NCBI GenBank assembly: GCA_018700895.1
Contig: JABIUV010000007.1
Coordinates: 94,186-158,185 of the forward strand
DNA from: Bacteroidota bacterium
Lineage (GTDB): Bacteria; Bacteroidota; Bacteroidia; NS11-12g; UBA9320
Direction of reading: 5' to 3'
DNA length: 64,000 bases
Part shown: one piece after another, positions 7,334 to 16,270 of the stretch
Layout: every line of letters begins with the position of its first letter
How positions within the stretch are numbered: position 1 is the first letter of the stretch
Translations under genes and position numbers: made by a program
Notes under the pieces: model-generated
What the model saw: only the letters and a program-made list of their open reading frames with translations
Database searches by the model: none
Told to the model about the DNA's origin: nothing

Positions 7334-9358
7334 TTACTTCATCGCCTTTAGTTTTTCTTCCAATTGATTCATCTCGTCTCGCAGTCTTGCCGCCTCCATA
7401 AAGTCCATATCCTTGGCGGCTCTGAGCATTTGTGCTTTGGTAGCTTCTATGGCCTTTTTCACACCATCTTTGCTCATATACTGCATTACTGGGTCTGCAG
7501 CTACGCTCAAGGTATTTTCTCGTCGTTCGTATGGATTCGTTACCTTTTCTAATGCCGATTTTTCTTTTTTCTCAAATACCGACTCTTTACTTCTGATGAT
7601 GGTTTCTGGGTTGATACCGTGCTCCTGGTTATACTTCATCTGAACCATACGTCTGCGTTCTGTCTCGTCTATGGTCAATTGCATACTGTCAGTAATTTTA
7701 TCAGCATACATTATAACCTTACCATTCACATTACGAGCAGCTCTACCTACGGTCTGCACAAGACTTCTTTCGCTACGCAAAAATCCTTCCTTGTCTGCAT
7801 CTAATATAGCCACCAAACTTACCTCTGGTAAATCGAGTCCTTCTCTCAGCAGATTTACACCTATGAGTACATCAATATCTCCTGCTCGCAACCTATCAAG
7901 TATTTCTACCCTATCCATGGTTTTTACCTCGGAGTGAATGTACGTAGCCGAGATGCCAAGATTACGGATATACTTATCCAGCTCTTCGGCCATACGCTTG
8001 GTAAGTGTAGTTACCAATACGCGGTCTCCCATTTTTATACGTTCATCAATTTGCTCTAGCAAATCGTCTACCTGATTCGTACTCGGTTTTACTTCTATTA
8101 CTGGATCTAATAATCCTGTAGGACGTATTACTTGTTCTACGATAACTCCTTCACTTTCTGCGATTTCGTGATCGGCAGGTGTAGCACTTACATACACCAC
8201 CTGATTGGTCACCTCACCAAATTCTTCAAATTTTAACGGCCTATTATCGAGTGCTGCGGGCAACCTAAAACCGTAATCTACCAAGTTAATTTTTCGAGCC
8301 CTATCTCCACCGTACATTGCACGTACTTGAGGCAGCGTTACGTGGCTTTCATCTATAATCATCAGATAGTCATCGGGGAAGTAGTCTATCAAACAGAACG
8401 GGCGTTGCCCGGGTTGTCTGCCATCCATGTACCTACTATAATTTTCTATTCCGCTGCAGTAACCAAGCTCACGCATCATCTCCATGTCAAACTCAGTACG
8501 CTCATGTAACCGTTTGGCTTCCAACGGCTTCCCTATACTTCTGAAATAATCTACCTGCTTCACCATATCGTCTTGTATATGCGTAATAGCATTATTCAAT
8601 CTGTCCTTTGGCGTAACGAATAACTGTGCAGGGAAAATAGCCGCATCAGATAATACTTCTATGCGTTGGCCGGTCATAGGGTCTATGGTTTCTATGTCTT
8701 CTATCTCGTTACCAAAAAACCCAATACGTAAGGCAATATCATCATACGCCAAGTAAATATCCACTGTATCTCCTTTAACTCTAAAAGTTCCCCGCTTAAA
8801 ATCGGCAGTGGTACGCGAATACAAACTGCCTACTAAGGCATGTAACAAGGTGTTTCTCGCTATTTTTTGCCCTCGGCTAATACGTATAATACTGTCCTCG
8901 TAATCGTTTGGGTTACCTGCACCATATATACAACTTACCGATGCTACTACGATAATATCGCGTCTACCACTTTGGAGTGCAGAGGTCGTTTGCAGTCGCA
9001 TTTTCTCTATCTCCTCATTGATGTTGAGGTCCTTTTCGATGTAGGTATTGCTACTTGGTATGAATGCCTCTGGCTGGTAGTAATCGTAGTAGGACACAAA
9101 ATACTGTACCGAGTTATTAGGGAAGAAATGTTTGAACTCGCCGTATAACTGGGCTACTAGCGTTTTGTTATGACTTACAATGAGCGTAGGGCGTTGCGTT
9201 TGTTGTATCACATTTGCCATGGTAAATGTTTTACCGCTGCCGGTAACACCAAGTAGTGTTTGTGCTGGCAAACCTTCATTCACACCTTGCACCAATTGTT
9301 TTATTGCTTCGGGTTGGTCCCCTGTAGGTTCAAAAGGTGCTTGTAGTTCAAAAGACAT
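7334..9358 (-). CDS. uvrB: UvrABC system protein B (excinuclease subunit)
   Basis: 674 residues, full length for UvrB. Walker A GVTGSGKT is at residues 37-44, the beta-hairpin region YYDYYQPEAFIPSSNTYIEK near 90-110, the Walker B-like IDESH near 338, and helicase motifs SATPADHE and QTVGRAARNVNGKV follow. The C-terminal UVR domain (AAKDMDFMEAARLRDEMNQL) binds UvrC. The protein is loaded by UvrA on damaged DNA and positions UvrC for incision. The start is set at 9358 (MSFELQAPFEPTGDQPEAI) instead of an upstream ATG at 9385. A TAACTTTG promoter box ends only 5 nt before this ATG, so the longer frame would contain the promoter and the mRNA is probably leaderless. Confidence 0.97.
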   Translation of the reverse strand: MSFELQAPFEPTGDQPEAIKQLVQGVNEGLPAQTLLGVTGSGKTFTMANVIQQTQRPTLIVSHNKTLVAQLYGEFKHFFPNNSVQYFVSYYDYYQPEAFIPSSNTYIEKDLNINEEIEKMRLQTTSALQSGRRDIIVVASVSCIYGAGNPNDYEDSIIRISRGQKIARNTLLHALVGSLYSRTTADFKRGTFRVKGDTVDIYLAYDDIALRIGFFGNEIEDIETIDPMTGQRIEVLSDAAIFPAQLFVTPKDRLNNAITHIQDDMVKQVDYFRSIGKPLEAKRLHERTEFDMEMMRELGYCSGIENYSRYMDGRQPGQRPFCLIDYFPDDYLMIIDESHVTLPQVRAMYGGDRARKINLVDYGFRLPAALDNRPLKFEEFGEVTNQVVYVSATPADHEIAESEGVIVEQVIRPTGLLDPVIEVKPSTNQVDDLLEQIDERIKMGDRVLVTTLTKRMAEELDKYIRNLGISATYIHSEVKTMDRVEILDRLRAGDIDVLIGVNLLREGLDLPEVSLVAILDADKEGFLRSERSLVQTVGRAARNVNGKVIMYADKITDSMQLTIDETERRRMVQMKYNQEHGINPETIIRSKESVFEKKEKSALEKVTNPYERRENTLSVAADPVMQYMSKDGVKKAIEATKAQMLRAAKDMDFMEAARLRDEMNQLEEKLKAMK

Positions 9359-9363
9359 AACTG

Positions 9364-9371
9364 CAAAGTTA
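9364..9371 (-). promoter_or_regulatory. -7 box (TAACTTTG) of uvrB
   Basis: Minus-strand TAACTTTG is followed by CAGTT and then the uvrB ATG. Transcription starting about 5-7 nt after the box would begin at or next to the start codon. No good -33 element at the usual distance was found. Confidence 0.4.
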
Positions 9372-9578
9372 GTGCATCTATACAAGTGAGCAGTGACATA
9401 AAAGTTTTATCTGGCTCCAAAAGTTTAACCAAAAATGGCGTCTGTTATTTTGAAAATTCTGAAGACGAGAACTATCAACTAGCTGCTTAGTAAAGTTAGA
9501 ATACCTATTACATTGAGTCTTAGTCTAAACTATTCCCCCCTAGGCAATTTTGATCTCTCAATGTTGTGAACGATATAA

Positions 9579-10424
9579 CTAACTAAAAAAGTCTTTCAAA
9601 GTACCCGAATCTCCTAGCTTGAAACCTCTATCTGTAAGAATTGCCTTGCCACATTCCAAATTTAAATCGTGCTCAAAGAATAACGTGTAATCCTTAGACA
9701 CTGCCTCTTGTAGAAACGCTTCACGTTCACGCATCGTGTCTAAGGGGCGAATGTCATATCCCATTACATAGTTGGGGCGAATGTGTCCTGCACTAGGTAT
9801 CATATCTGCCATAAATACCAATGTATCTCCGTTCACATTTATCTTAGGACAAAACATCGACTCGGTATGACCCTGAGCCAAAATACCAGATATATTTTCC
9901 GTTATTTTTAAATCATTACCTATAAAATGTAGATCACCATACTCTTGTATCGGCATCATATTCTCGGTTAGAAATGATGCTTTTTCTCTTGGATTAGGAT
10001 TAATCGCATGTTCCCAATGACTGCGGTGCACCCAATGTTTTGCATTGGGGAAAGTTAGCTCATAGCCATCTTTCATTGTATTCCATTTCACAGCTCCACC
10101 GCAATGGTCAAAGTGCAAATGCGTAAGAATAACATCTGTAATATCCTTAAAATCAACACCTACATCGTTTAGTGACTTCTGTAAGGTATGGATGCCATTG
10201 AGGTAATAGTACCCGAAGAATTTTTCGCTTTGCTTCTCCCCCATTCCTGTATCTATTAGCACAAGTCTCTCTCCGTCTTCTACAAGCAGACATCGCATTG
10301 CCCAGTTGCAGAGGTTATTTTCATCCGCTGGGTTTATTCGTTGCCAAATGCTTTTGGGCACCGTACCGAACATTGCTCCTCCATCGAGCATAAAATTTCC
10401 TGTATGTATTGTTTGTATTCTCAT
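9579..10424 (-). CDS. MBL fold metallo-hydrolase
   Basis: 281 residues of the metallo-beta-lactamase superfamily. The zinc-binding signature THLHFDHCGG is near residue 101-110. Further metal ligands are expected at the histidine of GILAQGHTESMF, the aspartate of FMADMIPS and the histidine of FFEHDLNLE. The arrangement resembles the lactonase-like subgroup (quorum-quenching lactonases and related hydrolases), but substrate cannot be read from sequence. No signal peptide; cytoplasmic. It lies 6 bp after the Kazal-like secreted protein gene on the same strand and may be co-transcribed with it. The 220 bp between it and uvrB contain nothing I recognise. Confidence 0.88.
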   Translation of the reverse strand: MRIQTIHTGNFMLDGGAMFGTVPKSIWQRINPADENNLCNWAMRCLLVEDGERLVLIDTGMGEKQSEKFFGYYYLNGIHTLQKSLNDVGVDFKDITDVILTHLHFDHCGGAVKWNTMKDGYELTFPNAKHWVHRSHWEHAINPNPREKASFLTENMMPIQEYGDLHFIGNDLKITENISGILAQGHTESMFCPKINVNGDTLVFMADMIPSAGHIRPNYVMGYDIRPLDTMREREAFLQEAVSKDYTLFFEHDLNLECGKAILTDRGFKLGDSGTLKDFFS

Positions 10425-10430
10425 GGGTAA

Positions 10431-10937
10431 TTAATAGGTATGTTTTATAAATTTCGACATCTTAGATACATCTCTAGACTGTATCCCCATTATATAAACT
10501 CCTGATTCTAAATTGTTTAAATAGATGGTTTGAGGGAAGGTAGGAAAGTCCTGTATATTATTGAGAAGCATAGAGTACACCACATTGCCATACACATCAT
10601 ATATCAGCATGGTAGCTGGAGATATTTCTTGCGAGGCAAACTGCATACTAAAGTTAATACGGTCAAAAACCGGATTGGGATAGTAATAGAAGAAAAAGAA
10701 ATCACTGCGACATACTCCGTTCTGATCAGGAGAACTGTAATTTACACCTCCTACATTTGTCATTTCGCAGCCGTTGCGGTAGGTTACATTATTGCATCCA
10801 CACACAGGATCAAAACTCGGGTCATTGCACTGGTAATATGGGTTAATTCTATTGCTATCTATACAATCGTTAAATTGGGCTTTTGCCAAAAAAGGCAAGA
10901 TTATAATACATAAAAGGGAAAATCTGCTCATTTTCAT
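10431..10937 (-). CDS. Secreted protein with Kazal-like domain and T9SS sorting domain
   Basis: 168 residues. Signal peptide MKMSRFSLLCIIILPFLAKA, then QFND. Residues about 25-75 have the cysteine pattern of a Kazal domain (YQCNDPSFDPVCGCNNVTY, NGCEMTNVGG, NGVC), normally a serine-protease inhibitor fold. The C-terminal about 80 residues (YYYPNPVFDRINFSMQF ... LESGVYIMGIQSRD ... SKFIKHTY) are a type A sorting domain for type IX secretion. It should therefore be a surface or released protein. Start set at 10937, where the signal peptide begins; the longer in-frame ATG at 10997 would overlap the upstream gene's coding sequence. Inhibitory activity is inference only. Confidence 0.8.
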   Translation of the reverse strand: MKMSRFSLLCIIILPFLAKAQFNDCIDSNRINPYYQCNDPSFDPVCGCNNVTYRNGCEMTNVGGVNYSSPDQNGVCRSDFFFFYYYPNPVFDRINFSMQFASQEISPATMLIYDVYGNVVYSMLLNNIQDFPTFPQTIYLNNLESGVYIMGIQSRDVSKMSKFIKHTY

Positions 10938-10960
10938 TTGGTCAAAAGTAAACTCTCCAT

Positions 10961-11185
10961 TTACTCCAAGATGCGTAATTCGGTTCTCCCTTCGCATGTT
11001 TTTCTAGCATACCGTCCATCATAATGTTTATACTCATCAGACAGTTCAGAGTCATTTGCCTGTTGCTTTAACACGTGTTCCATGTAGTTTTTTAGCTTAC
11101 GGCCTTGTTTTTCAGCTTGTTGTGTTAGGATTGCAATAGTCTCGGCGTCTAGACTTACTTCTTTTCTTTGTTTATTTTTTAGCAT
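10961..11185 (-). CDS. Small ribbon-helix-helix-like protein (antitoxin-like)
   Basis: 74 residues. KEVSLDAETIAILTQQAEKQ followed by GRKLKNYMEHVLKQQAND has the beta-strand, helix, helix layout of Arc/CopG-type DNA-binding proteins, and resembles small Bacteroidota proteins annotated as antitoxin components. No toxin gene is adjacent: the next gene, 23 bp downstream, encodes a secreted protein, and the upstream neighbour is a TonB receptor. It could be an orphan antitoxin or a small regulator. Charged C-terminal tail (YDGRYARKTCEGRTELRILE). Confidence 0.6.
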   Translation of the reverse strand: MLKNKQRKEVSLDAETIAILTQQAEKQGRKLKNYMEHVLKQQANDSELSDEYKHYDGRYARKTCEGRTELRILE

Positions 11186-11256
11186 ACCCGTATATCTTAC
11201 GGCTAAGATACGTATAACTTGCGAAAAGTTTGAGGTTCTTTCTTCGAAACTTCTGA

Positions 11257-13227
11257 CTAATACCTCCTCGGCAGCTCCACCTTATTGTGTCTGATATTCC
11301 ACTTAAGACCGCCAATAATCCATCTGCCGGGCATACGAGCTCCTAGTATTTCTTGATACTGCGTGTCAAGCACATTACGTACATCTATGTACACAGATAG
11401 TGGCATTAGGTCCGTAGTGTAACTCACACGTGTGTTGAGCACAGCATAGTCTGTAGGTATGCTCGCATCTGCGGAAGGAAAATCTTCTGCATTTCTGGTG
11501 ATTAAACTTCCTCCTACATTTACATCAAAACCATAGAACGCGTAGTTGATAGCTCCATTTAGGTTGTGCGTAGGGTGATTAGAAATGTACTTGGATGTGA
11601 TACTATCCGGAGAGTTGGTCTGTAAGAACGTGTAGTTTACTCGAACCGACAGTTTATTAGCACCAAACTTCTTGGCATATTGCAGTGAAAATTCATTTCC
11701 CCAAGTAAATGCTTCAGAAATATTCTGAGCGTATAAGTAGTTGAATGTATCTGCTAGATTTGTCAAATTAGTGATATCTGATCCGCTAGTGAGAGCAAAG
11801 TCTATCAAGTCCTTGGAGTTTCTACCAAAAATGGTATTAGATAGTATCAAATCTCCTAAGAAAGCGTCTACACCTAGATCATAGTTCCAAGAAGATTCTG
11901 GCAAGAGGTCGGGATTTCCTACGCTTCTTCCTGCACTTACTAGCGGAGTATTGTTATTGTTAAACTGTTCAGTAAAGTCTCCTTGACGGATAGCTCTACC
12001 TATGCTAGATCTAAATACTAAAGCTCCATTGCGATAAGCCGCGTTGATTTGCGGGATAAACTGTAGACCGATTTGCTCTGATTGTTCCAGTCTTAGACCA
12101 CCGTTTAGACTTAGCTTTTTTATCTTTTTACTAGCCAGTATAAATGCTGCATTGGACAGTCGCTTATGGTCTCCTCTATCATTGCTTGTAATATCTTGCC
12201 AGTCGGTTTGTGTTCCTGTGTTGAGGTTTATTCCTATAAACCTAAATTGGTGCGAAAGCGTAGCATTCACACGTTGCATCTCATGGTTATTAATCGAAGC
12301 CACTAAGGGATTTGGGTTAAAGATAAACTCATCCGTACTCTTTTTGTAACTTGCCGTTAGTTCTGTTTTACCAGCATCCGAGTCGTAGCTTACAGCACTT
12401 TGCAGCCACTGAGCACCTGTACTTTCTGTACTCTCATCAAAAGAACTCAGAGTGTAAAAATACTTGGCACTAAAGTCACGTGCATCCACTCCTACACGAG
12501 CATAAGCCTTTAGTTTTTTAGACCTGTAATTGGCTGCTGCTGAGTATGTTTTTAGGTCAAACTGAGTGTTGTTTAAGCTGTCTCCTCGCTGATAATTAGT
12601 GAAATTTGGGTTCACAAACTCTTCTCCATCTGAAGCCGCAGATCGCATACTGGCTGTAAATCCAAATTTCTTAAATTGCTGTTGTATCTGAAGGTCAGTA
12701 GAGGTGAGATTGTTTGCACCAAAACCCACATTTCCAGTAGTAGACGTATACCTATCTGTATTATTTAAAGCTTCATACGCTTTTGTTTTTATGTGAATGA
12801 TGCCACCCACAGCATCTGCACCGAAGCTGGCTGCAGCAGAACCGCGTATTACCTCTACACGCTCTATCTCACTCATAGGAACAGGCACGTTGTTGTTATA
12901 ATGGCCCGTTAGCGGATCATTGATACGCTGGTTATCAACTAATACAAGTACTTGAGAATACGTACTTCCACGCATTCCTATGTCTGCTTGTACTCCAAAA
13001 CCGCCACGGCTATTGATATTGATACCGCCTACGTATTGGAATAATTCATCTATGGTGGTTACGGGTAATTGTTGTATCTGATTCTGAGAAATAATAGTAA
13101 TGCTCTTGCCGCTTTCATAAACCTTAACAGGCAATCTGGTTGCTGAGACTTCTATGGAGTCTAGTGATTGTTGAGCAAAGAGAGAAAAGGAGAACAAAGC
13201 TGAGCAAAGGATAAAAATCTTACGCAT
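11257..13227 (-). CDS. TonB-dependent outer membrane receptor
   Basis: 656 residues. Signal peptide MRKIFILCSALFSFSLFA, then QQSLDSIEVSATRLP, which includes the TonB-box-like start. Plug domain at about 45-150 (TIDELFQYVGGININ, ADIGMRGSTYSQVLVLVDNQ, IERVEVIRGSAAASFGADAV), then a 22-strand barrel ending in VYIDVRNVLDTQYQEILGAR and GRWIIGGLKW. The architecture is that of BtuB/CirA-type receptors for cobalamin, siderophores or similar small ligands. Ligand unknown: there is no cobalamin riboswitch in the leader and no ligand-specific neighbour. Start at 13227 is chosen because the signal peptide begins there; the frame upstream to 13314 has no secretion signal. Confidence 0.92.
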   Translation of the reverse strand: MRKIFILCSALFSFSLFAQQSLDSIEVSATRLPVKVYESGKSITIISQNQIQQLPVTTIDELFQYVGGININSRGGFGVQADIGMRGSTYSQVLVLVDNQRINDPLTGHYNNNVPVPMSEIERVEVIRGSAAASFGADAVGGIIHIKTKAYEALNNTDRYTSTTGNVGFGANNLTSTDLQIQQQFKKFGFTASMRSAASDGEEFVNPNFTNYQRGDSLNNTQFDLKTYSAAANYRSKKLKAYARVGVDARDFSAKYFYTLSSFDESTESTGAQWLQSAVSYDSDAGKTELTASYKKSTDEFIFNPNPLVASINNHEMQRVNATLSHQFRFIGINLNTGTQTDWQDITSNDRGDHKRLSNAAFILASKKIKKLSLNGGLRLEQSEQIGLQFIPQINAAYRNGALVFRSSIGRAIRQGDFTEQFNNNNTPLVSAGRSVGNPDLLPESSWNYDLGVDAFLGDLILSNTIFGRNSKDLIDFALTSGSDITNLTNLADTFNYLYAQNISEAFTWGNEFSLQYAKKFGANKLSVRVNYTFLQTNSPDSITSKYISNHPTHNLNGAINYAFYGFDVNVGGSLITRNAEDFPSADASIPTDYAVLNTRVSYTTDLMPLSVYIDVRNVLDTQYQEILGARMPGRWIIGGLKWNIRHNKVELPRRY

Positions 13228-13471
13228 AGTGTTGTTTTGTAAACTTTGCTGCAACGGTAAGACGATTTTAGCGAAAAGGCAAAGTGAAAAAGGACGAAGT
13301 CGGTTGTAGCCCATTGCGTCTTAACTTAACAATAATATACACTAAGGCCTTAGCCGTAACTGCACAAGCAGAAAATATTAAGCTAAAAATGATATGTTCA
13401 TAGTGTAAAATTCGAAAGTAAACTTAAGAACTCAGAACGACAATACTTAATCTTCACCTTGGAACAGTTTA

Positions 13472-14740
13472 CTAATCTATCACATCAAACCCACAGTACG
13501 GTCTCAACACCTCAGGAACGATAATGCCTTCGGGCGTTTGGTAGTTTTCCAAGATGCTTGCCATAATACGTGGAAGAGCTAAAGCACTGCCATTGAGCGT
13601 ATGAGCATACTCATTTTTACCATCACTATTCTTGAAACGCAGTTTTAGTCTATTGGCTTGAAACGTCTCAAAGTTAGAAACAGAACTTACCTCTAACCAC
13701 CGCTCTTGTGCTGCACTCCATACTTCCATATCATAAGTCATAGCACTCGCAAATCCCGTATCTCCTCCGCAGAGTAGCAATACACGATACTGTAGCCCAA
13801 GTTCCTTTAGCAGGCTCTGTACGTAGCTGCTCATATCTTCTAACAGCTCGTAAGAGTTACTTGGGTGTACTAGCTGTACGATTTCTACTTTATCAAATTG
13901 ATGGAGTCTGTTCAATCCACGTACATCCTTACCATAGCTGCCTGCCTCTCTACGGAAACACGGAGAATGACCACAATTTTTTATTGGGAAATCATCCTCT
14001 TTCAAAATTACATCACGGTAGATATTGGTAATCGGCACTTCTCCTGTGGGTATAGCATATAGATTATCTACTTGCATATGATACATCTGCCCTTCTTTGT
14101 CAGGCAATTGACCCGTCCCTATTCCACTTGCTTCGTTTACGAATAGTGGTGGTTGTATTTCTTCAAAACCGGCATCTCTTCCTTTGTCCAAGAACCAATT
14201 GATAAGTGCACGTTGTAGTCTCGCCCCTTTTCCTCTATATACCGGAAATCCGGCTCCGGTGATTTTTACCCCGAGTTCAAAGTCGATGAGATTATATTTC
14301 TCACAAAGCTCCCAGTGCGGCAAATTTTGGGTCAAATTTGGTTTTTCACCGTGCTCTAAAACTACTTTGTTATCCGCCTCACTTTTGCCAGCAGGCACCG
14401 CTTCTCCGGGTGCATTTGGAATTTGGTAAAGTACGTCTAGCAACTCATTTTCTATGGCCTTTAGTTCGTCTCCTAGCTCAGAGCTCTTGGCTTTTAGCTC
14501 TGGACTTTTAGCCTTTAGCTCATTTGCTTCGTCTATTTTTTTCTGTGCGAATAGCTGACCTATTTCTTTTGATATCTTGTTGCTTTCGGCTAATACATCG
14601 TCCATTTCCAACTGCGTACTTTTACGCTTATCATCCAAGGTAAGTGCCTGATCTATGAGGTCTGTGAAATCCTTACCTCTTTTAGCCAATCGGGCAATGA
14701 CACCCTCTTTGTCTGCTCGTATATCTTGTATTAATAGCAT
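13472..14740 (-). CDS. serS: Serine--tRNA ligase
   Basis: 422 residues, full length for a bacterial class II SerRS. N-terminal tRNA-binding coiled coil at about 30-105 (KSTQLEMDDVLAESNKIS, ELKAKSPELKAKSSELGDEL). Catalytic core has motif 2 (CFRREAGSYGKDVRGLNRLH, with QFDKVEI) and motif 3 (LNGSALALPRIMASILENYQ). It charges tRNA-Ser and tRNA-Sec-like substrates with serine in the cytoplasm. A CACCTTTG box-like sequence lies 8 nt before the ATG, so the leader may be very short. The gene stands alone between a TonB receptor and a glycosyltransferase. Confidence 0.97.
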   Translation of the reverse strand: MLLIQDIRADKEGVIARLAKRGKDFTDLIDQALTLDDKRKSTQLEMDDVLAESNKISKEIGQLFAQKKIDEANELKAKSPELKAKSSELGDELKAIENELLDVLYQIPNAPGEAVPAGKSEADNKVVLEHGEKPNLTQNLPHWELCEKYNLIDFELGVKITGAGFPVYRGKGARLQRALINWFLDKGRDAGFEEIQPPLFVNEASGIGTGQLPDKEGQMYHMQVDNLYAIPTGEVPITNIYRDVILKEDDFPIKNCGHSPCFRREAGSYGKDVRGLNRLHQFDKVEIVQLVHPSNSYELLEDMSSYVQSLLKELGLQYRVLLLCGGDTGFASAMTYDMEVWSAAQERWLEVSSVSNFETFQANRLKLRFKNSDGKNEYAHTLNGSALALPRIMASILENYQTPEGIIVPEVLRPYCGFDVID

Positions 14741-14928
14741 AGCGAGTACAAAGGTGAAATAAAAAAAAGGAAAACACTAAAGTTTTAACATTAAGAAGGT
14801 GAGTCTAGTTGCTCTAAGATTTAAGTAAAAGGACGACGCTTACGGTTACCCTTCACTTTTCAGCAAGGACATTAAGTTTTTGTCTTTGACAAAAGTCTTA
14901 ATGAAACTTAATTCCGTAATGGTCAATT

Positions 14929-16020
14929 TTAGGCCTTTATCAAATATTCCTCTAACTCGGTAATCCGCTCCTCTATCAAGAAGCGATCAATCACACTTTG
15001 CTTAGTAGCTTGACCCATCTGCCGGCGGAGTTTCGTATCTGAAATAAGACGTGCAGTTTTGCTGGCGAAATCCGTATTGTCTAAGTGCGTAGCTAGCAAT
15101 CCTGTTTTGCCGTCTGTGATAATCTCAGGATTACTTGTAATGTCAAAAGCCACCACGGGTTTTCCTTTGGCCATGGCTTCTACTATCACAAATCCAAAAC
15201 CTTCCCAACTACTGCTGAGTACAAAAATGTCTATGCTTCGCATAAACGCTTCCATGTCGGCTACAAATCCAAGGAGAATTACTTCGTTTTCTAGTTTTTT
15301 GGCACTAATGCCGGCTTGTAATTCATCGTACAGCTCACCCGTGCCTGCTATATAAAGCTTGAATTTCACACCTTGCACTTTTAGTTGCTCGGCAACTTCT
15401 ATAAGATGCTGCTGTCCTTTTTGGAGTGTAAGTCTGCCCGCGTTACCTAGTATAATAGTACCTTCTTCTGCATTCACTTGGGGCAACTTAGCACCTCCAT
15501 CAGCAAGCAATTTTTCGTCTATACCGTGATAAATTAACCCAATCTTATCTGCTGCTATGTACTTACTCAGATTTTCTAGCATTGTACGTTTCGTCTCTTG
15601 TGAGTTGGCTATGAGGTGTGTGCAAGCCTTGTTCATACAGTACCGATTTACGATGCTGTTTTTGATAGGCGTTGCAAGTCCTCTTAGGTACACTACCTTG
15701 TTGCACTTAGCCCAATGTGCAGCGATACTCGCTGTTTTTAAGTCTTGAGATGTGGTGAAAATTACCGTGTCTATTCCTTCATTTTGGAAGTAGGCTTTTA
15801 TCCGAAGTAGTTTGAATATATTAAGAAATGAAGTACTTCCTACCTTCACCGCAATGGTCTCAAAGCCTTCACCTTGTGCTCTGTTCCACAGCTCACTGCC
15901 ACGGTGAGCCGCAATGGTTACTTTGTAACCTTTCTTGCGAAAGGCCTTCGCATTTTCTAAGTGGAGCTTTTCGCCACCTCCCCAAAAATTGGAGCTATTG
16001 AAGAAGCAGATTTTTTTCAT
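14929..16020 (-). CDS. Glycosyltransferase family 4 protein
   Basis: 363 residues with the GT-B fold. N-terminal acceptor half begins MKKICFFNSSNFWGGGEKLH with the glycine-rich loop. The donor half has NAGRLTLQKGQQHLIEVAEQ and the E-x7-E signature SSSWEGFGFVIVEAMAKGKP, with VVAFDITSNPEII. These are standard GT4 retaining glycosyltransferase features, suggesting transfer of a sugar in lipopolysaccharide or surface glycan synthesis at the cytoplasmic face. Donor and acceptor are unknown. No other glycan gene is adjacent; the next gene upstream is yebC with a repeat cluster between them. Confidence 0.88.
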   Translation of the reverse strand: MKKICFFNSSNFWGGGEKLHLENAKAFRKKGYKVTIAAHRGSELWNRAQGEGFETIAVKVGSTSFLNIFKLLRIKAYFQNEGIDTVIFTTSQDLKTASIAAHWAKCNKVVYLRGLATPIKNSIVNRYCMNKACTHLIANSQETKRTMLENLSKYIAADKIGLIYHGIDEKLLADGGAKLPQVNAEEGTIILGNAGRLTLQKGQQHLIEVAEQLKVQGVKFKLYIAGTGELYDELQAGISAKKLENEVILLGFVADMEAFMRSIDIFVLSSSWEGFGFVIVEAMAKGKPVVAFDITSNPEIITDGKTGLLATHLDNTDFASKTARLISDTKLRRQMGQATKQSVIDRFLIEERITELEEYLIKA

Positions 16021-16046
16021 CTAATTGTATGTTACCCTTTTGGGTT

Positions 16047-16270
16047 GTTCAGTTCTCGGTACAGCTTTCTCTGTGAGAAAACCACTCGAACTGACAACGG
16101 TTACGACAAACTTAGGAGGTAAGACGAAAAGCCTTGTCAGTTCGAGTGTTCTTTGACGGTAGGAAAAGAATTTATCGAGAAGTGGACGAGGAGTTGAATG
16201 AATCATTGTACCAAGTAGGTTGTCACATTGAGTGATTTTTCGAAGGTAGGAGAAAAATTGTATCGAAGTG
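16047..16270. repeat. Three copies of an about 50-bp interspersed repeat
   Basis: Between yebC and the glycosyltransferase gene three related units can be aligned. Copy 1, minus strand, 16047-16097: GTCAGTTCGAGTGGTTTTCT ... TACCGAGAACTGA. Copy 2, plus, 16134-16184: GTCAGTTCGAGTGTTCTTTG ... TTTATCGAGAAGTG. Copy 3, plus, 16220-16270: GTCACATTGAGTGATTTTTC ... TGTATCGAAGTG. Copies 1 and 2 form a perfect 15-bp inverted repeat (16083-16097 with 16134-16148). Such GTCAGTTCGAGTG elements are dispersed in Bacteroidota genomes. The array ends right at the yebC stop codon and could fold in the transcript. Confidence 0.7.

Noticed and set aside
10961..11185. Complete toxin-antitoxin module
   Set aside because: Only the antitoxin-like half is present; neither neighbour resembles a toxin.
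13228..13471. Cobalamin riboswitch upstream of the BtuB-like receptor
   Set aside because: No B12-box-like sequence or suitable stem was found in the leader, so cobalamin as ligand is not supported.
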